From NCBI GenBank assembly GCA_021811635.1, contig JAJZNS010000001.1:1-11881 (forward strand): a stretch of DNA of 11,881 bases. The letters run 5' to 3'. Under the pieces are notes generated by a model. It saw only the letters and a program-made list of their open reading frames with translations. It was not told where the DNA came from and searched no databases. The stretch is from Thermoplasmata archaeon (lineage in GTDB: Archaea > Thermoplasmatota > Thermoplasmata > Thermoplasmatales > Thermoplasmataceae). This document shows, in pieces, positions 1 to 6,792 of the stretch. How positions within the stretch are numbered: position 1 is the stretch's first letter; the number at the start of each line of letters is the position of its first letter. The translations under genes were made by a program, and so were the position numbers.

Positions 1-111
1 ATAGCCGGTCATAGACGTTGTGAAAACGACTTCTCCCGTGGAGTCTGCATCCGACCCGAAGGCGGTGCCCTTGAAAATCGTCCCGTCTTCAAGCACCAGA
101 TACTTTTCCAT
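1..111 (-). CDS. carA: Carbamoyl-phosphate synthase small subunit, N-terminal fragment
   Basis: The gene reads in from the left edge on the minus strand and only its first 37 codons are present. The fragment starts [15 protein letters not shown] and continues to a GEVVF...TSMTGY segment. This is the characteristic opening of the CarA small subunit, the glutamine amidotransferase chain that supplies ammonia to CarB for carbamoyl phosphate (pyrimidine and arginine synthesis, cytoplasm). The catalytic Cys-His-Glu domain lies outside the window. The ATG at 109-111 is at the family's normal start, so no N-terminal extension is needed. A purine-rich GGGAAA lies just upstream as a weak ribosome-binding site. 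The gene lies downstream of hppA on the same strand but behind a T-rich terminator, so it probably has its own promoter. Identification rests on 37 residues but is a strong family match. Confidence 0.85.
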   Translation of the reverse strand, partial: MEKYLVLEDGTIFKGTAFGSDADSTGEVVFTTSMTGY

Positions 112-153
112 GAGTTTCCCTGTCAGTTCGTTCAAAGAAGATTATGACAACCT

Positions 154-161
154 GTATTAAG
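154..161 (-). promoter_or_regulatory. Possible TATA box of carA
   Basis: On the minus strand this reads CTTAATAC, about 46 bases before the carA ATG. With an archaeal TATA-to-start distance of about 26 bases it would leave a leader of roughly 20 bases. The match is weak and it is the best candidate only because nothing better lies closer. Confidence 0.3.
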
Positions 162-235
162 ATGTTACTTGGACCGGGGGATCGGGCAGTGCCGGTTGAG
201 AAATTGCCGCATGAATTGACTGTCCATACGCTGAA

Positions 236-254
236 CTTTAAAAATAAAAAAATG
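236..254 (-). terminator. T-rich terminator after hppA
   Basis: Read on the minus strand, the hppA TGA stop is followed about 13 bases later by CATTTTTTTATTTTTAAAG. Archaeal RNA polymerase terminates at such T tracts without needing a stem. It separates hppA from carA. Confidence 0.6.
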
Positions 255-266
255 GGATTGGGAAAA

Positions 267-2372
267 TCAGATGAAATAGTAGATTATTCCCATAAGGGCA
301 TAGTGGCTCAGCATTATGCTGATGAAAAGGATGGAGACCGTGTTTACGACCTTGATCAGCGGGTTTATAGCCGGGCCAGCCGTGTCTTTTGTGGCATCCC
401 CAACGGTATCCCCAGCCACGGCAGCCTTGTGGGCTTCGGATCCTTTCCCGCCGTAGTTTCCCTGCTCAATGTATTTCTTCGCGTTATCCCAGGCACCACC
501 GCCGACTGTCATCATAATGGCAAGCGGATAGCCTCCCAGTATTACCCCGAGGAGGACTCCCCCCAGGGCAAGAGGCCCAAGCGTGAATCCAACGACAATT
601 GGCGTGCCTACACCGATGATTGCAGGCATCGCGAGCTGCCTGAGAGCTTCCTTGGTCACTATGTCTACCGCTTTTCCGTAATCTGGCTTCGATGTGCCTT
701 TCAGTATGCCCTTGTCTGCCGAAAACTGCCTCCTTACCTCTTCAACGATTGCATGCGCAGCCTTGCCGACCGAGTTCATGAGGTACGAAGTGAAGAAGAA
801 CGGGAGTATCGCACCTATTAGCAGGCCAACAAGAACCAGGGGGTTGTCAATCTCAAGGGAAGTGAATGATCCGGAAATGTCAATCTTGAAGGCCGCAAAC
901 AGGGTGAGAGCAGCAAGCAGGGCGCTTCCTATTGCATATCCTTTTGTGACCGCCTTTGTGGTATTCCCTACCGCATCGAGCGGATCTGTCACCTCCTTCC
1001 TTGTCTTCTCGTCAAAGCCGGCCATTTCGGCTATCCCACCTGCGTTGTCCGTTATGGGGCCGTATGAATCGATTGAGATTATCATTCCCGTTGCTGACAG
1101 AAGAGAGGCTGCTGCAATTCCAATTCCGTACAGTCCCGCATACACTGGTGTGAGTTGGCTTCCCAGTGAATAAGAGGTTATTCCGTAGGCGGTAACTATT
1201 CCCGCAACGATAACGATTGAAGGGACAAAGACAGCCTGAAGACCATACCCGAGACCGGTGATGATATTGGTTCCAACCCCTGTTGTGGAAGCGTCCGCAA
1301 TTCTGGCAACAGGCCTGTACCTCTCCGAGGTGTAGTACTCTGTGACGTAGACAACCACAAGCATGATGATTGAACCGATCAGCGTGTCCCCGAATATGGC
1401 AAGGTTCCCTCCAAGCATCAGGTAATCAACAATGTAAAATCCAATTTCTGAGGTTATCACCGTGACTATGAGGCCTTTGTAAAGGGCGGTCATGATCCTC
1501 TGCCCCTCTCCTTTCCTCACAAACAGTGTCGCAAAGATGGAGGAGAGAACACCGACTGCACCAAGAACAAGCGGGAATATTATTCCAAAGGTCCCGAGGA
1601 ATGTATAGCCCTCGTCGTATACCAGATATCCGAGCAGCATGGAAGCAAGCGCGGTCACCACATATGTCTCGAATAGATCTGCGCCCATACCGGCACAGTC
1701 GCCTACGTTATCTCCCACGTTGTCGGCAATCGTCGCAGGATTCCTTGGATCGTCTTCCGGTATACCGGCTTCCACCTTACCGACAAGGTCCGCTCCAACA
1801 TCGGCACCCTTGGTGAATATCCCGCCCCCCACTCTGGCAAAAAGGCTCACGAGAGAGGCGCCAAAGATGTAGCCCACCATCAGGGAGGGATCCTGGTAAA
1901 TCATGTAGAAGACCACCAGGCCCAGCAATGCTAGTGAAACTACAGTAAGTCCTGTAACGCTGCCGCCTCTGAAAGCCACCTTGAGGGCATCGTTAAGACC
2001 GGATTTTGCCTTTATCGCACACCTGACGTTAGATCGGATTGACACGTTCATTCCGGCCAGGCCGGCTACTGCTGAACCTACTGCCCCCACTATGAAACCT
2101 GCAGCAAGTTTGCCACCGTCAGTTTCCTGCCCAATCGCTGTAAAGGCCAAGAATATAACTATTGCAAGCACAACAGCGAAAATGAAAACCCAGGTGTACT
2201 GCCTCTTCATGAATGCATTCGAACCGGTCTTTATGTGATCCGAAATTTCCTTCGCAACGGGGTCGTCCACCGGTATTTTCAAGAGCAGGTAACTCTGTGC
2301 TATAGCATATATGAGTCCCACAATTGATACGGCCAGAATGAAAAGTTCCCAGCCGAATAACGTTCCGTACAT
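267..2372 (-). CDS. hppA: Membrane-bound H+-translocating pyrophosphatase (K+-independent type)
   Basis: A 701-residue integral membrane protein of normal family length that hydrolyses pyrophosphate and pumps ions out of the cytoplasm, conserving energy from biosynthetic PPi. Many hydrophobic helices are visible. Catalytic motifs are intact: DVGADLVGK at 191-199, DNVGDNVGD at 217-225, DNAGGIAEM at 442-450, GGGAWDN at 624-630 and GDTVGDATKDT at 654-664. The subtype signature GNTTKAVTKG (469-478) has Lys473 and Thr476. In this family Lys/Thr at these positions marks K+-independent enzymes, whereas Ala/Gly marks K+-dependent ones, so H+ pumping without a potassium requirement is expected. The ATG at 2372 lies 25 bases from a TATA-like TTTTTTAA, implying leaderless mRNA. 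Long open frames on the opposite strand are shadows of this gene. Confidence 0.96.
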   Translation of the reverse strand: MYGTLFGWELFILAVSIVGLIYAIAQSYLLLKIPVDDPVAKEISDHIKTGSNAFMKRQYTWVFIFAVVLAIVIFLAFTAIGQETDGGKLAAGFIVGAVGSAVAGLAGMNVSIRSNVRCAIKAKSGLNDALKVAFRGGSVTGLTVVSLALLGLVVFYMIYQDPSLMVGYIFGASLVSLFARVGGGIFTKGADVGADLVGKVEAGIPEDDPRNPATIADNVGDNVGDCAGMGADLFETYVVTALASMLLGYLVYDEGYTFLGTFGIIFPLVLGAVGVLSSIFATLFVRKGEGQRIMTALYKGLIVTVITSEIGFYIVDYLMLGGNLAIFGDTLIGSIIMLVVVYVTEYYTSERYRPVARIADASTTGVGTNIITGLGYGLQAVFVPSIVIVAGIVTAYGITSYSLGSQLTPVYAGLYGIGIAAASLLSATGMIISIDSYGPITDNAGGIAEMAGFDEKTRKEVTDPLDAVGNTTKAVTKGYAIGSALLAALTLFAAFKIDISGSFTSLEIDNPLVLVGLLIGAILPFFFTSYLMNSVGKAAHAIVEEVRRQFSADKGILKGTSKPDYGKAVDIVTKEALRQLAMPAIIGVGTPIVVGFTLGPLALGGVLLGVILGGYPLAIMMTVGGGAWDNAKKYIEQGNYGGKGSEAHKAAVAGDTVGDATKDTAGPAINPLIKVVNTVSILFISIMLSHYALMGIIYYFI

Positions 2373-2391
2373 AAGCAGGGAATTTGAGTTA

Positions 2392-2403
2392 CCTTAAAAA
2401 AGA
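2392..2403 (-). promoter_or_regulatory. TATA box of hppA
   Basis: On the minus strand TCTTTTTTAAGG is centred about 25 bases before the hppA ATG, with GGAA just upstream as a possible BRE. The spacing predicts transcription starting at or next to the start codon. Confidence 0.6.
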
Positions 2404-2522
2404 TTCCAGTCCCGCATATTGTCCTCACTACCACCTTTCCGGGCACATGCATACTGGCATGGATCTTGATACCGTTTTGCGGGACCTATTGATATGCAAT
2501 GCAGGCAGCCCTGCAATCCACT

Positions 2523-2589
2523 GGGAACGCTGGTACGACGTCATCGGGAATTGCCAGTAATTGGGCTTTGTGCGGCAATTTACGTTCCC
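2523..2589. repeat. Nested inverted repeat (two 7-bp stems)
   Basis: The outer arms GGGAACG (2523-2529) and CGTTCCC (2583-2589) are perfect complements. Inside them AATTGCC (2549-2555) and GGCAATT (2574-2580) are also perfect complements around an 18-base loop. Two bases separate the right-hand arms and 19 bases separate the left-hand arms. The arrangement could fold as one long imperfect hairpin. Its function is unknown. Confidence 0.6.
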
Positions 2590-2605
2590 GCGGCCCCAAC
2601 TTTGA

Positions 2606-2633
2606 GGCATTTGCAGTAAGTTCCGGAAATGCC
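2606..2633. repeat. Stem-loop GGCATTT/AAATGCC
   Basis: A perfect 7-base stem with a 14-base loop. It lies 16 bases from the nested inverted repeat and belongs to the same structured stretch. No T tract follows on either strand, so it is not an obvious terminator. Confidence 0.5.
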
Positions 2634-2744
2634 GATACTAACTGGCATGCCTGTTGAATGGAATTCAATGCATTTCCCACCCGTAATCCTGTCCGAGTGT
2701 GATTGGTGTCGCATTGAGTTTAAACGATTAAGTCCGTTCGACAG

Positions 2745-4409
2745 CTATTTCTTTGCGGATGCTGCAGCATTGGACATCCAGCTTATGATATTTCTTGACC
2801 CGAGAACAAGCTTCCTGTAATCTTCTGCCATCCGGAAATGCCTGGCATAATATACTTTTGCTGAAGTTCGGAAGATCTCGCTCCCCGGTGCAGACCGCTC
2901 AGCGATCGAAAACATCAGTACCGCTGCAACCAGTTCGCCAATTTCCATAAGTATGGTTTTCGATTGAAATTCCCCTTCTTCGCTCTTGAGAACCCCTTCT
3001 ATTCTCTCAAATAACAGTGTGGTTTCCTTTTCAAGTTCGCTGGCCAGTGCCTTGTCTTTCAGAGACGCGATCAGCTCTTTCATGCGTTTCATGAGGGAGA
3101 TATGCGCTTTTTTCCTGATTATCGCCTCCAGCATCTCCAGCGCCTGTATATTGCTGGTGCCTTCCCAGATAGATGTCACTATGGAATCCCTGTGGAACTT
3201 TGCCATGGGAAACTCCTCAAGGAATCCTATGCCACCTGCAATTTCCATTGAGTATCGGGTCACCATCGCGCTTGTCTCTGCTGCGACGTTTTTTGCAAGG
3301 CTGGCAAGCAATCTTGACAGGTTGTACCTGTCGTCGTACGGAGGCATTGAACCTGAAGCACTGTCAAATTCCCTGGCTGCCATGAGTGAGACAACCATGG
3401 CGGCTTCTAGTTCCGCTTCCATTTCCACCATGTCTCTTGCAAGCAGTTCGTGATCTGATATGCGCTTTCCAAAGGCATACCTTTCTGTGGAATAGATGCA
3501 TGCCTCCCAGAAGGCTTTTCTGGCAATGCCGACTGCTGCAATGGCATCATCAATTCTTGATATGGACAGTATTTCCATTGCCACGTAAATTCCATACTCT
3601 CTGCTGCCAAGCAGGAAAGCTTCCGCGCCATCGAATTCAACCTCTCCGGTTGGAACCGCCACAGTCCCAAGCTTGTCCTTCAGCCTTCTGATCGTGTAAT
3701 TCCGGCTTCCGTCCCCGCGTAAAGCAGGTACAAAGAATGTGGAGATGCCCTTCGCCCCGCCCTTCGACCCCTCAATCCTTGCTGTGACGACTGCCCCGTC
3801 TGCTATGCCCGCATTGCTCGCGAAGTATTTGTCCGGACCGGAAATCAGGAACCCGTCGTCTCTTTCCCTGGCGATGGTTTTGTTTGCGCCCAGATCGCTT
3901 CCACCCTGTATTTCCGTGTAGAAGGTCGCCCCATACCACGGTTCTTCCGGATCAGAAAATTTGGGCAGAAAGCTTCTTCTGGTGCCTTCGTCGGCATATT
4001 TCTGCAGTGCGTAGGCTGTCTGTGCAGTCAGGGTGAATGTGCAGAATATCCCGGAATCCGAAACCACGTAGCCCGTCACGAAGTGGTAGAAAATTGATTC
4101 GGATCCTTTCACCATCTTGCTGATCAGGCCGAATCTCTGCAACCTGTCCAGGATATACCTGTGCTCGGGCGAAAGCCTTACGTAATCAATCCTCTCCCCT
4201 GTCAGGCTCCATGTTCTCAGAACCGGCTTGCCGTAGTGATCAATGTAATCGAGGGCTTCAATGAATTCCTCGGATACGAATCGGCCAAGCCCGGAAAGGT
4301 CGCTGTCCCCCTTGAAGCCAAAGAATGCCAGTGCCGCCTGCAGCGGCAGGTCGTCTGAATAATAGTTCACCCCTTTGCTGTGGAACAGTTCGGAAAACCT
4401 GTTCTTCAT
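2745..4409 (-). CDS. AidB-like acyl-CoA dehydrogenase
   Basis: A 554-residue flavoprotein close in length to E. coli AidB (about 540) and longer than typical acyl-CoA dehydrogenases (about 380). It would oxidise an acyl-CoA at alpha-beta carbons using FAD, although AidB itself is a poor dehydrogenase linked to alkylation stress. The N-terminal part (NYYSDDLPLQAAL, 15-27) resembles AidB. The flavin-domain motif TEIQGGSD is at 165-172, ERYAFGKRI at 309-317 and GGIGFLEEF at 392-400. Glu416 in IWEGTSNIQ is the expected catalytic base. Residues about 430-554 form the helical C-terminal extension typical of the AidB/ACAD11 branch. All FAD-contact motifs are present in one chain, so a homomer is expected. 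It starts 50 bases after the regulator stop but has its own TATA element 26 bases before the ATG. The substrate is not predictable. Confidence 0.88.
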   Translation of the reverse strand: MKNRFSELFHSKGVNYYSDDLPLQAALAFFGFKGDSDLSGLGRFVSEEFIEALDYIDHYGKPVLRTWSLTGERIDYVRLSPEHRYILDRLQRFGLISKMVKGSESIFYHFVTGYVVSDSGIFCTFTLTAQTAYALQKYADEGTRRSFLPKFSDPEEPWYGATFYTEIQGGSDLGANKTIARERDDGFLISGPDKYFASNAGIADGAVVTARIEGSKGGAKGISTFFVPALRGDGSRNYTIRRLKDKLGTVAVPTGEVEFDGAEAFLLGSREYGIYVAMEILSISRIDDAIAAVGIARKAFWEACIYSTERYAFGKRISDHELLARDMVEMEAELEAAMVVSLMAAREFDSASGSMPPYDDRYNLSRLLASLAKNVAAETSAMVTRYSMEIAGGIGFLEEFPMAKFHRDSIVTSIWEGTSNIQALEMLEAIIRKKAHISLMKRMKELIASLKDKALASELEKETTLLFERIEGVLKSEEGEFQSKTILMEIGELVAAVLMFSIAERSAPGSEIFRTSAKVYYARHFRMAEDYRKLVLGSRNIISWMSNAAASAKK

Positions 4410-4429
4410 AAGTATGGATTCTTACTGCC

Positions 4430-4440
4430 AGCTTAAAGCT
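4430..4440 (-). promoter_or_regulatory. TATA box of the AidB-like gene
   Basis: AGCTTTAAGCT on the minus strand, a perfect 5-1-5 palindrome, is centred 26 bases before the ATG. This predicts a leaderless transcript separate from, or in addition to, read-through from the regulator gene. Confidence 0.6.
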
Positions 4441-4459
4441 TCTGTACATCTTCCGTCCG

Positions 4460-5176
4460 TCATTCGCCGCCGTGTTCTTCCATCAGGTTTTTCCTGTATT
4501 CCAGCATCAGGTTGATGTAGGGTTCCATGGAGCTCAGGAGCTTGTTGATTCCCTTGCTCATGTGCTCCTGCATGGTGGATTCGGATATCCCCTCGCCTTC
4601 AGCCAGTTCCTCCACCGAAGTCTTCCTTGGGGTCGAGAAGTATCCCTTTCTGATCGCCTCTCTCAGTATGCCGAGCTGCTTTTCGGTCATCTTGCCCAGC
4701 AGGCTGGAGATCGGGATCAGGTATACGTCATGCAGGGATTCTGGCTCAAGGCGCGTCTTCCGTTCCAGGGAGACTTCCCCTATGGACGAGAGGGATTCAA
4801 ACAGCTCTTGAAGATCAGATTCGTTGAACGCGACGGCATTGATTCTTTCGTACCCCCCGCGGTAAATTACGGGAGCCTGCCACAGGCAGTTCTTTGATTC
4901 CAGTATCCGGATTGCCGAGTTATGGGTGGAGCACCTGCATGATACCATCACTGAAAGCCTGCCCTTTGCGTGCGATTCACTTACGATATTTGTGTTGAGG
5001 GATTCAACAAACTCCGGAAGGACGGCCCTGATCTGATCAATTTCATATTGCCTGCCGTAAAATTCAAGGTAGTCGACTGCAGAGTTGCACCATCTGTAAA
5101 TGAGAAGCCCGGGAAACTTTTTGGAGAGTTCCGAGAATGGCATGCAGTTTCTGGTTTTCAGGTTCACTTCATACAT
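4460..5176 (-). CDS. Bat-type helix-turn-helix transcription regulator (HTH_10)
   Basis: A 238-residue cytoplasmic protein. Residues 163-213 (MTEKQLGIL...SVEELAEGEGISESTM...KGINKLL) are a clear HTH_10 (Bat) DNA-binding domain, an archaeal family. The N-terminal sensor part is not an obvious PAS or GAF domain. It carries a Cys80-Arg-Cys82...His85 cluster with Cys97 further on, a plausible metal or redox site, followed by a YRGGYERINAVAF strand region seen in other archaeal members of this type. The ATG at 5174-5176 is about 30 bases from a TATA-like TAAATATA. The gene is upstream of and co-oriented with the AidB-like dehydrogenase (50-base gap) and divergent from the small gene at 5244. Control of both neighbours and of itself is a reasonable inference, but no ligand can be named. 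Confidence 0.88.
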   Translation of the reverse strand: MYEVNLKTRNCMPFSELSKKFPGLLIYRWCNSAVDYLEFYGRQYEIDQIRAVLPEFVESLNTNIVSESHAKGRLSVMVSCRCSTHNSAIRILESKNCLWQAPVIYRGGYERINAVAFNESDLQELFESLSSIGEVSLERKTRLEPESLHDVYLIPISSLLGKMTEKQLGILREAIRKGYFSTPRKTSVEELAEGEGISESTMQEHMSKGINKLLSSMEPYINLMLEYRKNLMEEHGGE

Positions 5177-5210
5177 GTATACCGGTCCAGAATGGTACCA
5201 TCTATATTTA
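5171..5210. promoter_or_regulatory. Divergent promoter with paired palindromes
   Basis: The 67 bases between the regulator and the small gene hold one AT box, CTATATTTA (5202-5210), reading TAAATATAG on the minus strand. It is about 30 bases from the regulator ATG and could serve both directions. Next to it are two perfect 10-base palindromes, ATACATGTAT (5171-5180, containing the regulator start codon) and ATGGTACCAT (5192-5201). Their centres are 21 bases apart, two helical turns. This layout suits an autoregulatory operator bound by a dimeric regulator. Confidence 0.5.
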
Positions 5211-5243
5211 CGCTATCGGGTTCATGAATTTGAGGAAACCAAA

Positions 5244-5504
5244 ATGGTAAACGCAATAGTGGAACATGAATGGAAAGAGAGGGATCAGGAAAAAGTGCTC
5301 AACGTAGTGAACAGCATAGTGGAGATGGCAAAGAATGGAAAGCTCCCCAGCGGATTTGAGCTGAACTCCATCAACGTAATCAACAACGAGAGGAAGGCGA
5401 TATGCTCCTGGTCGTGCCCGAGCGTGGACCAGCTGAACGGATTGCTTTCAAAGGTAAATCCGCCCACAAAGCACTCTGTAAGACAGGCAACCAAGATCTT
5501 CTGA
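5244..5504 (+). CDS. Small conserved protein, probable alpha/beta ferredoxin-like fold
   Basis: An 86-residue soluble protein. I chose the ATG at 5244 (MVNAIVEHEWKERDQEK) because TGAGG lies 8 bases upstream and the frame upstream of it runs through the divergent promoter and into the regulator gene. The pattern is a beta strand with VEHEW, a helix (residues 13-30), GFELNSINVI, then a RKAICSWSCPS strand with Cys54 and Cys58, and a second helix. This beta-alpha-beta layout resembles small archaeal and bacterial stand-alone domains of the DUF3303/DUF4242 kind, which are dimeric ferredoxin-like barrels. No enzymatic function can be assigned. It is divergent from the Bat-type regulator and sits before a strong terminator, so it is a single-gene unit and a likely regulatory target. 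Confidence 0.75.
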   Translation: MVNAIVEHEWKERDQEKVLNVVNSIVEMAKNGKLPSGFELNSINVINNERKAICSWSCPSVDQLNGLLSKVNPPTKHSVRQATKIF

Positions 5505-5521
5505 TTTCACATCACATTTCA

Positions 5522-5576
5522 TCTTTTTTGATCTTCCCGCTTCCTTGCGGGAATTTTATTTTACGCTTTATTTTAT
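5522..5576 (+). terminator. Hairpin and T-rich terminator after the small gene
   Basis: A T run (5524-5529) is followed by the perfect 7-base stem TTCCCGC (5534-5540) / GCGGGAA (5547-5553) with a TTCCTT loop. Then come TTTTATTTTA and CTTTATTTTA. It combines a bacterial-style hairpin with an archaeal poly-T terminator, 30 bases after the stop codon at 5502-5504. Confidence 0.75.
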
Positions 5577-5938
5577 CATCTCAAGAATTTGTACAGCGCC
5601 TTCTCCATCTTCTGGTATGCCTGAATTGCAGTGCTAAGTCGTTAAATGCGAACTTGAAAGACCTTCGCGGGGACCTCTGGAGAATGCCCACAGCTATATC
5701 ATGCTTCAACGGTTCGTCTTGCATAATTACGGATTTTGCCTATCTCCCAGCTGCAGGGAACACAAAAAACGCCCTCTCCGCTTATGCCCAGTCCAGCTGC
5801 GTATCAATACACGATTGTTGATAGGATTTAAGCCTTGCCAGTGGCATAGACAAGGCTGGAATTTCCAGGCGACAATCTCTGAAAGTGAAAGGCGTAAAGC
5901 CAAAGTTGAAATAGTGCGCATTCGCTCAGATCGAAACC
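5577..5938. other. Gene-free stretch with inverted repeats
   Basis: I find no convincing gene, tRNA or known RNA here. Open frames on both strands (up to about 110 codons) overlap one another, lack starts with promoters, and resemble no family I know. The visible structure is near the right end. AGCCTTG (5831-5837) and CAAGGCT (5851-5857) form a perfect 7-base stem with a 13-base loop. The overlapping palindrome CTGGAA-T-TTCCAG (5856-5868) shares two bases with it, so the two folds exclude each other. GCGAA/TTCGC at about 5648-5668 is a weaker 5-base stem. Confidence 0.4.
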
Positions 5939-5946
5939 TTTTTTTA
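5939..5946 (+). promoter_or_regulatory. TATA box of the UspA gene
   Basis: TTTTTTTA preceded by purine-rich CGAAACC is centred about 25 bases before the GTG at 5967. The spacing fits a leaderless transcript and supports the GTG as the true start. Confidence 0.55.
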
Positions 5947-5966
5947 CAGCATTCACGATTTAATTT

Positions 5967-6389
5967 GTGTTTACAAAAATACTTGTGGCCGTCGATGGAT
6001 CAGAGAATTCTGAAAAAGCGCTGGATACTGCAATAAACCTCGCTGCTGAATTGAAAGACCAGCTGCTGATTGTAACAGCTGTGGACATTTCGCACCTGTA
6101 TGGCGAGGGGGTGGTCGTTCCACAGGAATCCATGGACAGCGTCTATTCAAAAGCCCATGAGATCCTGAATAAGGCGAAATCCAAGGCAGAGAATGAAAAA
6201 GTGAGTTGCACGATCGAGGTTCTTGAGGGAGAACCTTCACGATCGATTTTGGACTACTCAACAACCAATGGTGCAGGGCTTATTGTTACAGGAAGCAGAG
6301 GACTTTCCGCCGCCAAACGGATCTTCCTGGGGAGCGTATCCACCAGAATTGTGCAGGAATCCAGAATTCCAGTTCTTGTAGTCAAATAG
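5967..6389 (+). CDS. Universal stress protein, UspA family
   Basis: A 140-residue single-domain UspA protein of standard length, a cytoplasmic nucleotide-binding stress protein that usually forms dimers. It opens with MFTKILVAVDGSENSEKAL, with Asp10 at the conserved nucleotide position. The ATP-binding signature G-x2-G-x9-G-S is exact: Gly109, Gly112, Gly122 and Ser123 in TGSRGLSAAKRIFLGS. It ends on the usual IPVLVVK strand. So this is the ATP-binding subclass rather than the non-binding UspA/UspC type. The start is GTG. The position is fixed by the family start and by the TATA element about 25 bases upstream. The gene converges on the DUF1805 gene with 7 bases between stops. The specific stress it answers is unknown. 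Confidence 0.93.
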   Translation: MFTKILVAVDGSENSEKALDTAINLAAELKDQLLIVTAVDISHLYGEGVVVPQESMDSVYSKAHEILNKAKSKAENEKVSCTIEVLEGEPSRSILDYSTTNGAGLIVTGSRGLSAAKRIFLGSVSTRIVQESRIPVLVVK

Positions 6390-6396
6390 TGGAATC

Positions 6397-6684
6397 TCAG
6401 AGCAGTCCGGCAATTTCTGACACCGGATCCCCCTGCTTTATTCCTGCTCTGCTGGCCGCAGCCGAGCACTCAACAACCTTCGATGCAAGAACTGAATCCA
6501 GGTCCTTTACGCCCGTGACCCTGACGGCAAAGTCACCCAGTTTGTCCGCAGTTGCGATGTTGAGATAACCACACATAACGTAACCCTTCTTACCCTTGAG
6601 CATGACCAATGGTGCTCCCCACATGTCGATTTTGACATATTGAAGCTCATTTCCCATTATGCTTACGTTCTCTACCTGTATCAC
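6397..6684 (-). CDS. DUF1805 (YunC-like) protein
   Basis: A 95-residue cytoplasmic protein of the DUF1805 family, to which Bacillus YunC belongs; the biochemical role is not established. The family core is clear: APLVMLKGKKGYVMCGYLNI at about 24-43 with the hallmark MCGYLN, then KLGDFAVRVTGVKDLDSVL (48-66) and a helix ending in AGIKQGDP. The start is a GTG at 6682-6684. A TTTAAA element centred 25.5 bases upstream supports a leaderless GTG. An internal ATG at codon 10 is possible but would shorten the first strand. It is convergent with the UspA gene and divergent from the thiolase operon, with its own promoter in the 108-base divergent gap. Confidence 0.88.
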   Translation of the reverse strand: MIQVENVSIMGNELQYVKIDMWGAPLVMLKGKKGYVMCGYLNIATADKLGDFAVRVTGVKDLDSVLASKVVECSAAASRAGIKQGDPVSEIAGLL

Positions 6685-6706
6685 GTATCAACATGTTTAT
6701 GAGGGA

Positions 6707-6712
6707 TTTAAA
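6707..6712 (-). promoter_or_regulatory. TATA box of the DUF1805 gene
   Basis: TTTAAA, in the minus-strand context TTGTTTAAATCC, is centred 25.5 bases before the GTG start. It predicts a leaderless transcript. Confidence 0.55.
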
Positions 6713-6758
6713 CAATGCCCGCTTACAAATTAGTCTTATTTTAAACTATGCGTGTGGA

Positions 6759-6766
6759 TTAATAAA
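6759..6766 (+). promoter_or_regulatory. TATA box of the thiolase/ACAD operon
   Basis: TTAATAAA is centred about 30 bases before the ATG at 6793, so transcription should begin within a few bases of it. A second AT-rich box, ATTTTAAACT at about 6738-6747, is less well spaced. Confidence 0.55.
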
Positions 6767-6792
6767 TGGATAAAGTATGTTCATTATGATCA

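Larger units (their letters stand above)
2404..2744. other. Gene-free stretch with dense inverted repeats
   Basis: No open frame here looks like a protein; the two minus-strand frames of 60-64 codons overlap each other and match nothing I recognise. The stretch instead holds a run of perfect inverted repeats: TGCAGG/CCTGCA (2500-2505, 2510-2515), GGGAACG/CGTTCCC (2523-2529, 2583-2589) enclosing AATTGCC/GGCAATT (2549-2555, 2574-2580), GGCATTT/AAATGCC (2606-2612, 2627-2633), and TTGAAT/ATTCAA (2654-2659, 2663-2668). GTTTAAAC at 2718-2725 could act as a TATA element toward the left. It may encode a structured RNA on the minus strand or be a decayed mobile element. Confidence 0.5.

Noticed and set aside
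144..1173. Long plus-strand open frames of 225 and 159 codons opposite hppA
   Set aside because: They are antisense to a fully conserved pyrophosphatase, have no family resemblance and no promoter of their own. GC-rich coding sequence commonly produces such shadows.
2428..2680. Minus-strand frames of 60-64 codons that faintly suggest a transposase start (LAIPDDV)
   Set aside because: Seven residues are too little, the two frames overlap each other, and no terminal repeats or target duplication could be recognised.
5577..5938. Possible tRNA or other known structural RNA
   Set aside because: No T-arm GGTTCGAAT-type sequence or seven-base acceptor stem with correct spacing was found.
5402..5966. 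Overlapping plus-strand frames of 111-139 codons and a minus-strand frame after the small gene
   Set aside because: They overlap known genes and the terminator, lack well-placed starts and resemble no family; treated as noncoding.
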